Part shown: positions 57,303-64,000 of the stretch, piece after piece
Position numbering within the stretch: position 1 is the first letter of the stretch
Layout: the number at the start of each line of letters is the position of its first letter
NCBI GenBank assembly: GCA_913057435.1
Contig: CAJXNY010000025.1
Span: 17,387-81,386, forward strand
Source of the DNA: an uncultured Oceanospirillaceae bacterium
GTDB lineage: Bacteria; Pseudomonadota; Gammaproteobacteria; Pseudomonadales; Balneatricaceae
DNA length: 64,000 bases
Direction of reading: 5' to 3'
Translations under genes and position numbers: made by a program
Notes under the pieces: model-generated
Told to the model about the DNA's origin: nothing
What the model saw: only the letters and a program-made list of their open reading frames with translations
Database searches by the model: none

Positions 57303-58202
57303 CTAAACGTCAAAACCAATCACATTCTCAGCTAAAAAATCCAGGAAAACGCGAGTCTTTGGTGAAATTAGATCCCGTTTTAAATAAATGGCGTAGGTGG
57401 CACTAAGTTCTTCGTAAGGGCTAAAAATATGCTCAGGCATGACCTGGATTATCGAGCCATTTTCCAGTTCGTTCTTAATCGCCCAAAAAGGCATCAATGC
57501 CAGACCGGTGTCATTTATTACCAGTTGCTTTTGACCATTTACCGAGTTAACTGAAATAGATTTTTTAATAATCAGCTTTACTCTTTCTTCACCCATTAAA
57601 AACCAATCTTTCCAACGGGAATAACCATACCGAATACATTGATGGTCTATTAACTCTTCTGGGCTATGAGGTGTGCCTTTGCTAGCTAAATATTGTGAAC
57701 TAGCACACAATAAAAAATTATTAAACGCTAATCGTTTTGCAATCATTGTTGAATCAGGTAATCGGCCACTGCGAATAGCCACATCAATATTTTCTTCGAC
57801 AAGATCAACAACACGCTCGGTTAACTCGAGTTCTACATCAATATCGGGATACAACGACATAAACTTTGAAACAAGTGGCAGCACAACACTTTCGCCAAAC
57901 CCTACTGTCATACTTACTTTAAGCTTACCCCTTGGTTTCTCTTGTAAGTCATTAACGGCTCTTTTGGCTTCATCAAATTCAGACACTATACGCTGAGAAA
58001 ACTCATAGTACTTGTGCCCAGCTTCCGTTAGCCCTGTACTTCTGGTGGTTTTATTTAGAAGACGAACGCCGAGTTCTTGTTCAAGAACAGCTAACTGCCT
58101 GGAAATAGAAGAGGGCTGCACATCAAATATTCTACTGGCTTCAGAGATGCTACCTGTCTCTACCACGCAGTTAAAATACAGTAACCGATTCAGTGAGCTC
58201 AT
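57303..58202 (-). CDS. LysR-family regulator, divergent from the MDR oxidoreductase
   Basis: The 299-residue product has the LysR HTH (LYFNCVVETGSISEASRIFDVQPSSISRQLAVLEQELGVRLLNKTTRS) and a full effector domain (LPLVSKFMSLYPDIDVELELTERVVDLVEENIDVAIRSGRLPDSTM). It is AT-rich. It is divergent from the 325-residue oxidoreductase with a 179-base shared promoter region, the standard arrangement for a LysR activator and its target. Confidence 0.92.
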   Translation of the reverse strand: MSSLNRLLYFNCVVETGSISEASRIFDVQPSSISRQLAVLEQELGVRLLNKTTRSTGLTEAGHKYYEFSQRIVSEFDEAKRAVNDLQEKPRGKLKVSMTVGFGESVVLPLVSKFMSLYPDIDVELELTERVVDLVEENIDVAIRSGRLPDSTMIAKRLAFNNFLLCASSQYLASKGTPHSPEELIDHQCIRYGYSRWKDWFLMGEERVKLIIKKSISVNSVNGQKQLVINDTGLALMPFWAIKNELENGSIIQVMPEHIFSPYEELSATYAIYLKRDLISPKTRVFLDFLAENVIGFDV

Positions 58203-58381
58203 GATTTCTCCTATATAGCCTTGTTATTATCTGCACCTATACTTTCATGACTCTAACCTGGCGTTGCCAAAAAGACAAAAGTAATTTGCTGGCTGGGTAG
58301 TTGGTTGCTCTATTGGCATAAAATAGAATAGCCACACTTAAACGAACGATCAAATCAACAGACAGATAAAGAGTAAACACC

Positions 58382-59359
58382 ATGAAAGCAATGATCATTA
58401 AAGAAATTGGCAGCACTGACGTTTTCCAGTTATCAGAAAAACCAAAACCTGTCGCCAGGCCAGGCCACATGGTTGTCGAAGTTAAAGCAACCAGTGTAAA
58501 CCCGATTGATATGATGCTTCGTTCAATTGAACTACCCTGGTCAAAGAATCTACCCGAAGTACTGCATGGTGATGTTGCAGGCATTATTACTGAAGTCGGT
58601 GCAGGCGTTACCAACTTTAACGTTGGCGATGAAGTGTACGGCATGGCAGGTGGTATTAATGGTGTTGATGGTGCTTTGGCTGAATTCATGCTGGTTGACG
58701 CACGATTAATGGCTCAAAAGCCAAAAACCCTCACGATGAAACAGGCTGCAGCTCTGCCGTTAGTTGCAATCACCTCATATGAAGCGCTTGTTGATAAAAT
58801 GAATGTTAAACCCGGTGATAATGTTCTGATCCATGGCACGACAGGCGGCGTTGGTCACATCGCCGTTCAGTTAGCCAAGGTGCTGGGTGCAAACGTAACC
58901 TCAACTTACTCTCCAGCGCATGAAGCATTAGCTAAAACAGTCGGTGCAGATAATTTAGTTGATTACACCACAGAATCTGTTTCAGACTACGTACAGAAAT
59001 ATACCAACGGTGCTGGCTTCGACAAAGTTTTTGATCCAGTTGCAGGTGATAACATAGAAAAGTCATTTGAAGCAGCCAGGTTCAATGGCCATGTAACAAC
59101 AACACTACCCATTGCAGACCCACTACAGGTAGCACTTAAGAGCTTGTCGTTCCATAGCGTTCTAATGCTGATTCCGTTATATCACGGCATTAATCATGCT
59201 TCACATGGCCGCATTCTTACTGAGATCGCAGAGCTTGTTGATGCTGGTAAAATCACACCTATTATCGACGAAAGTGATTTCTCAATATGGGACGTTGCTA
59301 AAGCACATGATTTACTGGCATCGGGCAAAGCGGTAGGCAAAATCACCTTAACTGTTTAA
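58382..59359 (+). CDS. Zinc-independent MDR oxidoreductase (quinone reductase-like)
   Basis: The 325-residue product is an NADPH-type medium-chain dehydrogenase/reductase: MKAMIIKEIGSTDVFQLSE, VKATSVNPIDMMLR, LHGDVAGIITEVGAGV and the Rossmann LIHGTTGGVGHIAVQLAKVLGANVT. Zinc-ligand cysteines are absent, so it is a quinone-oxidoreductase-like (zinc-independent) member. It is the last gene of the AT-rich block and ends 4 bases before the RAYT-relic reading frame. Confidence 0.9.
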   Translation: MKAMIIKEIGSTDVFQLSEKPKPVARPGHMVVEVKATSVNPIDMMLRSIELPWSKNLPEVLHGDVAGIITEVGAGVTNFNVGDEVYGMAGGINGVDGALAEFMLVDARLMAQKPKTLTMKQAAALPLVAITSYEALVDKMNVKPGDNVLIHGTTGGVGHIAVQLAKVLGANVTSTYSPAHEALAKTVGADNLVDYTTESVSDYVQKYTNGAGFDKVFDPVAGDNIEKSFEAARFNGHVTTTLPIADPLQVALKSLSFHSVLMLIPLYHGINHASHGRILTEIAELVDAGKITPIIDESDFSIWDVAKAHDLLASGKAVGKITLTV

Positions 59360-59363
59360 TTCT

Positions 59364-59642
59364 TCAGTTATTACTGGCAATGCTTTGAACGGCAACAACC
59401 CTGCAGACAGCGCGCCCATCACTGAAGCCATGCTTCCAGATCAGGTGATGGGCACACCACTTCGCGGTATTCTCATCCAGCATGTTCACATGCAATACAA
59501 CCGCTGCGCCATACCCCTGTACCCAGCACCGTCCCCGGCTCAACGCATACTGCTTTAACCAGCACTCAATCACTTCATCATCAAGCAGGCTTACCTGCTC
59601 TCGACGGGCGCGGGTCATCACACTCTCCTGAAACGTGACGCC
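59364..59642 (-). pseudogene. Internally deleted RAYT relic (right flank of the AT-rich block)
   Basis: A minus-strand frame keeps three pieces of the RAYT at 62754-63743: the N terminus MTRARREQVSLLD, a middle fragment DEVIECWL and the C-terminal LKQYALSRGRCWVQG. Two internal deletions join them. The first lies exactly between two TTAACC hexamers of the intact gene (62828-62833 and 63455-63460); the second joins short ATC-like matches near 63483 and 63705. The catalytic HxH motif is lost, so it cannot transpose itself. Only 59491-59642 shows homology; 59364-59490 does not align. Confidence 0.85.
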
Positions 59643-59657
59643 ATCACCGCTCTGCGT

Positions 59658-60575
59658 TCAGGGGCGTTCATTTACCCCTGCCAGGTACTGTTCGATAAAG
59701 TCGGCAAAGACCAGGCTGCGCCGGGTCTGGCGTTCTTTTTTCGGCAGTACCAGGTAGCTGTCGACGCCCATGGAGATGTCCTGGCCGTACAGCAGCACCA
59801 GTTTTCCGGCGGCGATATCGGCGGCGATTTCGTAGTATTCCGCCAGTGCCACGCCCTGGCCCAGCCGGGCGGCCATCAGCGCCTGGTAGTTGTCGGTGTA
59901 GTGGATATTGGCGGCGTGGCCTCGGTCCTGGCCGCTGGCGAAGCGGTTGAACCAGCTGGTCCAGCCACGGGAGCGGTCGTGCAGCAGGGGGAAGTCCAGC
60001 AGTTGATCGCCGCGCTCGACTATGGGGCGGTTGATCATAAAGGCGGGTGAGGCCACCGGATAGAAGCGGCTGGTGATCAGTTTACGGGTTTCCATATGGG
60101 TGGTGTCGTCGGGCAGGCCGAAGCAGACGCAGATATCGTAGTTATCCGGCAGTTTGGCGGCGTTCGGTGCGATCTGGATCATTTTCAGCGTGACTTCGGG
60201 GTATACCCGGCTGTACCGGCCGATCACTGACATCAGCATATTGTTGGTGATTGAGGGGGTCGAACAGAGCACCAGTTCACCGGCCATGCGCTGGCAGTCG
60301 CTGCCCAGCTGGCTGATACCCCGGGTGAGAGTGTCTAGCCCCTCCCCCACCGCCACCAGCAGTTGCTGCCCGGCAGCACTCAGGTAGAGCCGTTTGTGTT
60401 TGCGGAGAAACAGAGGCTGGCCCAGCTGGTTTTCCAGCGCCCGTACCTGCTGGCTCACCGCCCCCTGGGTGACGCCCAGCTGTTCGGCGGCTTTGCCCAG
60501 GTGGCAGTGTCGGGCTGCGGCTTCAAAAGCGCGCAGGGCGTTCAGTGGCAGTTGGCGTCGGTGCAGTGGTTTCAT
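59658..60575 (-). CDS. LysR-family regulator (GcvA-like), divergent from a DMT permease
   Basis: The 305-residue product begins RRQLPLNALRAFEAAARHCHLGKAAEQLGVTQGAVSQQVRALENQLGQPLFLRKHKRLYLS, the GcvA/AmpR-type opening. The effector domain includes LVLCSTPSITNNMLMSVIGRYSRVYPEV. A 141-base promoter region separates it from the divergent permease, so it likely controls that gene. Base composition returns to the window's normal level. Confidence 0.92.
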   Translation of the reverse strand: MKPLHRRQLPLNALRAFEAAARHCHLGKAAEQLGVTQGAVSQQVRALENQLGQPLFLRKHKRLYLSAAGQQLLVAVGEGLDTLTRGISQLGSDCQRMAGELVLCSTPSITNNMLMSVIGRYSRVYPEVTLKMIQIAPNAAKLPDNYDICVCFGLPDDTTHMETRKLITSRFYPVASPAFMINRPIVERGDQLLDFPLLHDRSRGWTSWFNRFASGQDRGHAANIHYTDNYQALMAARLGQGVALAEYYEIAADIAAGKLVLLYGQDISMGVDSYLVLPKKERQTRRSLVFADFIEQYLAGVNERP

Positions 60576-60716
60576 GGCTGGGCCTTCGTTTAGTTTTTCT
60601 ATACAACTCGCGCAATATTAATAACTTTTCCTTAGTAAAACTACTTGATAGCATCCTCCCGTCTCTGAAACGCCTGCGGTGCGCGGGCGTGTGTCTCTGT
60701 CAGTAAGGATTGGTTT

Positions 60717-61697
60717 ATGCGGGTTATGCGGTTAATGCGCTCAAGCGGTCATCCGGGTCGTACCGGTGCGAGCGCGACTGAGGATGTCCAGCGCGGTATC
60801 GGGCTTATGATGCTGGGTATGTTGTTAATACCGGGGGTGGATGTGCTGGCCAAGCTGCTGTCCGACGCGCTGTCACCAGTGCAAATCACCTTTCTGCGGG
60901 TGGTGTTTCAGGCGCTGTTTATGCTAATCGCCATTCGCGGGCTACCCCGGCTGCGGCATGACCGGGCGCTTACCGGCAAGCTGTGGCTCTGCTGTCTGTT
61001 CGTCAATCTGGCGGTGATTCTGATGGTGTGGGGGCTGGCCTATCTGCCGGTGGCCAATGCCCTCGCGCTGTTTTTTATCGAGCCGCTGCTGGTGATGATG
61101 CTGTCAGCGTTGCTATTGAATGAGCGGGCCTCGCCGATCCGGTACCTGCTGGCGGTGGTTGGGCTCGGTGGCGCGCTGGTGGTGATTCGGCCCAACTGGC
61201 AGCTCTATGGCTGGCCGTCGCTGCTGCCGATGGCGTCGGCGCTGTTCTATGCCCTTTATCTGATCAGTATCCGCACCACCCGCAGCCGCCTGCCCAGCGC
61301 GGAGGCTCAGGCCTGGATCAGCCTGGCCGGGACACTGCTGCTGACGGCGGTGTTGCTGGTCGGCACGGTGCTGACGGATCGGGGTTGGTCGCTGCCGCTG
61401 CTAAACTGGGGCACCATTGAGCCCCATCACTACGGTCTGATTGTGCTGCTGGGATTTGTCTCTGCCCTGACCCACGGACTGATCAGCACCGCCTATACCC
61501 TGAGCCCGGCCAGTCTGCTGGCGCCGTTTCGTTATCTTGAAATTCTGGGGGCGGCGGCACTGGGGTATCTGGTGTTCCATGAACTGCCCGATGCCCTCAC
61601 CTGGCTGGGGATGGCGATTATCCTGGGCTCGGGGCTGGCGATTGTGTACATGGAACGTCGGGAAGCCCGCAGCCTGTCGCGTCAGCTTCAGCTGTAG
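60717..61697 (+). CDS. EamA/DMT-family permease
   Basis: The 326-residue membrane protein has two EamA repeats (about ten helices): LMMLGMLLIPGVDVLAKLLSDALSPVQITFLRVVFQALFM and LAYLPVANALALFFIEPLLVMMLSALLLNE identify the first, and VSALTHGLISTAYTLSPASLLAPFRYLEILGAAALGYLVF the second. It is probably controlled by the divergent LysR gene. A RAYT-type repeat follows 40 bases after it. Confidence 0.88.
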   Translation: MRVMRLMRSSGHPGRTGASATEDVQRGIGLMMLGMLLIPGVDVLAKLLSDALSPVQITFLRVVFQALFMLIAIRGLPRLRHDRALTGKLWLCCLFVNLAVILMVWGLAYLPVANALALFFIEPLLVMMLSALLLNERASPIRYLLAVVGLGGALVVIRPNWQLYGWPSLLPMASALFYALYLISIRTTRSRLPSAEAQAWISLAGTLLLTAVLLVGTVLTDRGWSLPLLNWGTIEPHHYGLIVLLGFVSALTHGLISTAYTLSPASLLAPFRYLEILGAAALGYLVFHELPDALTWLGMAIILGSGLAIVYMERREARSLSRQLQL

Positions 61698-61737
61698 TGC
61701 CTTACGAGCCGAGGGAATCAGTGCGGGGGCTGAAATG

Positions 61738-61762
61738 TGACGCCGATACGGCTGGCGGGGTG
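61738..61762. repeat. RAYT-associated palindromic repeat, copy C
   Basis: TGACGCCGATACGGCTGGCGGGGTG is identical to copy D (63761-63785). GCCG-ATA-CGGC forms the core palindrome, nested in CGCC/GGCG. It sits one base beyond the stop codon of the yafO pseudogene. Confidence 0.9.
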
Positions 61763-61763
61763 C

Positions 61764-62161
61764 TCAAAACTGGCCGCGAAACTTCTCCGCCGTCACCCCA
61801 AGCTTATACATAATATCGTTGCGCCTTGCCTGCTCGTGAGCGTCTGGCGATAAGATCGCAATCAACAAATAGACCCCCCTCAATCAGAGCGCCTTCACAG
61901 TAAACGAGGTGTACATCGCTGGTTCTGCGGTACTGAGCAGTCCCGCTGCTCCCAAAGCTTATCCGCAGAGGCCAGATGTATGTGCTTTATCGCTTCGGTC
62001 CTGACAATGGGTAACGTGTGCGGGTGATCGTAAAGCACATCCCTGCCAAAGGTGTCTGGCAGTACGCCTGTTGATTTGTACTGCCTGAAATCATTTTCCA
62101 GCGCCGCTAGCTCTGTCTGGCTCAGTTGCTCACGAATAACAGGGCTTTTGAACACTCTCAT
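61764..62161 (-). pseudogene. yafO: yafO-type toxin gene broken by two frameshifts
   Basis: The frame from 62161 encodes a YafO-like start (MRVFKSPVIREQLSQTELAA, then VLPDTFGRDVLYDHPHT, HIHLAS). After DKLWE the homology moves to a second frame (RTSDVHLVYCEGAL) and then, at a run of six C (61874-61879, G6 on the coding strand), to a third frame (LLIAILSPDAHEQARRND, then KLGVTAEKFRGQF). Each step is consistent with one extra base. The full span, 398 bases, equals the E. coli YafO length (132 residues). The toxin is therefore inactive as read. Confidence 0.85.
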
Positions 62162-62457
62162 TATTCAGTGAAGTCCCCAAGGTCGTGCTCTGACGTACTA
62201 AGAATGACATCAGCACCCATGCGTGTAACCGCCTGAAGTCGCGCCGCCGATGGACGAAATTCAGCGTTGAAGCTTGCCCCGCTCTGCTGCTCATAGGCAT
62301 CAAGTAAGCGTTTAAAAAGTTCCGCATTCAGCAAATAGCCTGCGGGTTTATTTTTCGACAGAATAGCCACCGGCTCGTCCAGGATGTACTTCGCCGGGTT
62401 CTTGCGCAGCTCAGTAATGCTGACGGCCTGTTCAGCCAGAATTGCCTGTATCGCCAT
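62161..62457 (-). CDS. yafN: YafN-type antitoxin (Phd/YefM family)
   Basis: The 98-residue product aligns with E. coli YafN: ILAEQAVSITELRKNPAKYILDEPVAILSKNKPAGYLLNAELF is the Phd/YefM N-terminal DNA-binding fold, and RPSAARLQAVTRMGADVI the toxin-contact C terminus. It neutralises the YafO mRNA interferase and autoregulates its operon. The stop codon shares a base with the toxin start (TAATG). It appears intact, while its toxin partner is broken, so it may persist as an orphan antitoxin or repressor. Confidence 0.9.
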   Translation of the reverse strand: MAIQAILAEQAVSITELRKNPAKYILDEPVAILSKNKPAGYLLNAELFKRLLDAYEQQSGASFNAEFRPSAARLQAVTRMGADVILSTSEHDLGDFTE

Positions 62458-62532
62458 GATTGAAACCTCTGAAATGGAAGCAATGAACACGGTGTAGCAT
62501 GGCACAAATGCATAGTTAAAAACTTTTTATAC

Positions 62533-62548
62533 GTACACTTAAATGTAC
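62533..62548. promoter_or_regulatory. Palindrome upstream of yafN (candidate operator)
   Basis: GTACACTTAAATGTAC is a near-perfect palindrome (14 of 16 bases) in an AT-rich stretch 76-91 bases upstream of the antitoxin start. An autoregulatory operator is inferred from position and from the behaviour of Phd/YefM antitoxins. No LexA box is seen. Confidence 0.45.
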
Positions 62549-62561
62549 TTAAAGTTTTCAG

Positions 62562-62753
62562 CTAACTAGGCTGCAGCTCCACTCTCCCACAGCACAGGTC
62601 ATCCACGCTGAAAGTATTGAGGAAAACGTTGCCCAGGTTCACCTTACGCAGACGGCCCACGGGCACGTTCAGAGGACCGTCGATTGACGCTGGCATCAGT
62701 TCATGATCGTTCGGGATACGCTTTACAGGACAGATATAGACACCTCGCCTATA
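62562..62753 (-). pseudogene. Unidentified C-terminal gene fragment abutting the RAYT
   Basis: A 63-codon minus-strand frame follows the RAYT stop codon in the same frame, with strongly coding-like codons (CTG, CGT, GTG, AAC) and no start of its own. It contains PVGRLRKVNLGNVFLN, FSVDDLCCGRVELQPS and three cysteines. It looks like the 3' end of a gene cut by the RAYT insertion. I do not recognise the parent family. Confidence 0.5.
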
Positions 62754-63743
62754 TCAGCTGCAATACAACCGCTGCGCCTGGCCCATGCCCTGCACCCAGC
62801 GCCGCCCCTGATTCAGCGCATACTGCTTTAACCGGGCTACAGAGCCCACCGCCTGCTGAAACCGCAGCCCTGCCGGTAACATCGTTCGCTGCCACTGCTG
62901 CGGGTCAATAAACAGACGCTGTAAAATCGGCGGCGTACGTTCAGAGATATAACCCCGTTTATCCTCACGCTGGCAGCGCCCGGTCCAGTCCACCAGCTCC
63001 AGATAATCGGCCAGTGCAAACGGCACAGCATGATTATCAATATCCTGCTGTGCCGCCGAGAGTGATTGCAGTACCGGTTTAACAGCATCAGACTCAACTG
63101 ACGCTGCCGTCTCCTCCACCCGCTGCTGAACCGAGGTGTAATCCGACGCTTCAGGCGTTGCCGCCAGCCCTGCCCGTAACGGGTTCAGATCCACATAGGC
63201 CATACAGGTCAGCAAAGCCTGCTCATCCAGCAGGGCCTGGCACTTAAACCGCCCTTCCCAGAACCGCCCTGTACAGCCATCCTCCTGATTGGCCTGACGA
63301 GCAATGTGCTCATTCAGGCAACGCATAAACCAGCTCAGATCACTCAACCGCTCGCGCCAGTCAGCAACAATCTCAACCATCTTCGCCCGTTCGGATTCAG
63401 TTAGTTCCTCTTCGAGCTGGTGACGACGAATCAGCGGCGGGCCACTGAACAGGGTTAACCAGCGCTTGATCACTTCATCATCCGTCCAGCCATCCGCCCG
63501 AGTTTCATGCACATGCAGCACCAGATGGTAATGGTTCGACATAATCGCGTAGGCCGCAATATCAATGGCGAACACATCCGCCAACAGCGCCAGCCGCTCG
63601 ACAATCCACTGGCGACGATGCTCAAAGCAATGCCCGCTCTGGGCATCCTGACCGCATAGAAAAGCACGGCGAACACAACGGGAAATACAGTGGTAATACG
63701 GGGTATCCAGCAGGCTCACCTGCTCTCGACGGGCGCGGGTCAT
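62754..63743 (-). CDS. REP-associated tyrosine transposase (RAYT, Y1 HUH nuclease)
   Basis: The 329-residue protein is a RAYT of the Y1 HUH superfamily, single-strand transposases that mobilise REP sequences. It opens MTRARREQVSLLDTPYYHCISR, has the HUH signature MSNHYHLVLHV (HYH) near residue 81, NEHIARQANQEDGCTGRFWEGRFKCQALLDE, and AYVDLNPLRAGL with the likely catalytic tyrosine. ATG 63743 has AGGAG 6 bases upstream. Repeat copy D flanks its upstream end. It is the likely source of the relics at 56308 and 59364. Confidence 0.92.
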   Translation of the reverse strand: MTRARREQVSLLDTPYYHCISRCVRRAFLCGQDAQSGHCFEHRRQWIVERLALLADVFAIDIAAYAIMSNHYHLVLHVHETRADGWTDDEVIKRWLTLFSGPPLIRRHQLEEELTESERAKMVEIVADWRERLSDLSWFMRCLNEHIARQANQEDGCTGRFWEGRFKCQALLDEQALLTCMAYVDLNPLRAGLAATPEASDYTSVQQRVEETAASVESDAVKPVLQSLSAAQQDIDNHAVPFALADYLELVDWTGRCQREDKRGYISERTPPILQRLFIDPQQWQRTMLPAGLRFQQAVGSVARLKQYALNQGRRWVQGMGQAQRLYCS

Positions 63744-63760
63744 CACACTCTCCTGAAACG

Positions 63761-63785
63761 TGACGCCGATACGGCTGGCGGGGTG
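63761..63785. repeat. RAYT-associated palindromic repeat, copy D
   Basis: TGACGCCGATACGGCTGGCGGGGTG lies just upstream of the intact RAYT gene, identical to copy C. Its core GCCG-ATA-CGGC can fold into a small hairpin of the REP type. Copies A and B lie in the two relics; copy B (59636-59642) is cut after TGACGCC. Confidence 0.9.
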
Positions 63786-63834
63786 CAAGCAGTGTAGAAG
63801 TCAGTTCAGGAAGATGCCAATTGTGTGGATGTCC

Positions 63835-63925
63835 TTTTCTTTATTTCTATTTTCTTTATTTCTTTATTTCTTTATTTCTTTATTTCTTTATTTCCTTATT
63901 TCCTTTCTGCCTTTCTTTCTGCTTA
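63835..63925. repeat. Low-complexity CTTTATTT octamer repeat
   Basis: Five perfect CTTTATTT units (63854-63893) flanked by degenerate T/C-rich units fill this stretch. It follows the RAYT end and precedes the adapter sequence. It could be real simple-sequence DNA or an assembly artefact at the contig end. 63786-63834 shows nothing else. Confidence 0.9.
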
Positions 63926-63950
63926 GGTAGCAATTCAGGGAGAGCTATTT

Positions 63951-64000
63951 CTGTCTCTTATACACATCTGACGCTGCCGACGAAGAGGATAGTGTAGATC
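63951..64000 (+). other. Nextera library adapter, not genomic DNA
   Basis: 63951-63969 is the Tn5 mosaic end CTGTCTCTTATACACATCT, 63970-63983 is the Nextera read-2 adapter GACGCTGCCGACGA, 63984-63991 is AGAGGATA (the complement of index S503, TATCCTCT) and 63992-64000 begins the P5 primer GTGTAGATC. This is read-through into the library adapter at the contig edge. Confidence 0.98.

Noticed and set aside
62506..62560. LexA box upstream of yafN (as in E. coli dinB-yafNOP)
   Set aside because: No CTGT...ACAG site is present; the palindrome found has a different sequence.
1..64000. CRISPR array, prophage or rRNA operon
   Set aside because: No regularly spaced direct repeats, phage structural genes or rRNA sequence were seen on either strand.

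Overview
The window is typical gammaproteobacterial chromosome. Its gene order (dapA-bamC-purC; aspS-yebC-ruvCAB-ybgC-tolQRAB-pal-cpoB-queC-tRNA-Lys-nadA) resembles that of Pseudomonas and marine Oceanospirillales. The protein sequences look most like those of a marine Oceanospirillaceae-type bacterium (inference from general similarity, not from a search). Coding density is high and most genes are housekeeping.

Layout. 1-1408: 5' part of lon with a readable heat-shock promoter. 1720-8786: nfuA, a MATE exporter, a CPA2 antiporter, a Tat-exported MepK-like peptidase, a TrpD2-like protein, rlmD and a degenerate RluA-like protein. 8798-15214: hprA-like dehydrogenase, purC, bamC, dapA, bcp, nadA, tRNA-Lys. 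15278-27944: a long minus-strand run (queC, cpoB, pal, tolBARQ, ybgC, a DksA-like protein, ruvB, ruvA, a TRIC-like channel gene, ruvC, yebC, aspS, FmdB-like protein). 28092-44608: mixed conserved genes, including a second and longer purC, a class II DAHP synthase, metR, argF-argD, grxD and a 2-Cys peroxiredoxin. 44717-52878: a DMT permease, radD, a four-gene ferric-siderophore ABC importer and the ABC-F protein ybiT.

53118-63950 is the accessory part. It holds an unrecognised 783-residue protein with a possible translationally coupled small ORF, a PhnA-like zinc-ribbon protein, and a visibly AT-richer block (2OG-Fe(II) oxygenase, LysR regulator, MDR oxidoreductase). That block lies between two relics of a REP-associated tyrosine transposase (RAYT). 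Beyond it are a LysR/DMT pair, a yafNO toxin-antitoxin module whose toxin is broken by two frameshifts, an unidentified C-terminal gene fragment and one full-length RAYT. Copies of a short palindromic repeat that matches the RAYT upstream end are scattered through this part.

The last 50 bases (63951-64000) are not genomic. They are the Nextera mosaic end, the read-2 adapter, an 8-base index and the start of the P5 sequence. The contig therefore ends in adapter read-through next to an AT-rich octamer repeat.

No CRISPR array, rRNA operon or prophage is visible. The best candidates for undescribed biology are the 783-residue protein with its coupled small ORF, the RAYT relics flanking the AT-rich block, the TRIC-like gene inside the ruv operon, and the terminator-like hairpin in the argD leader.
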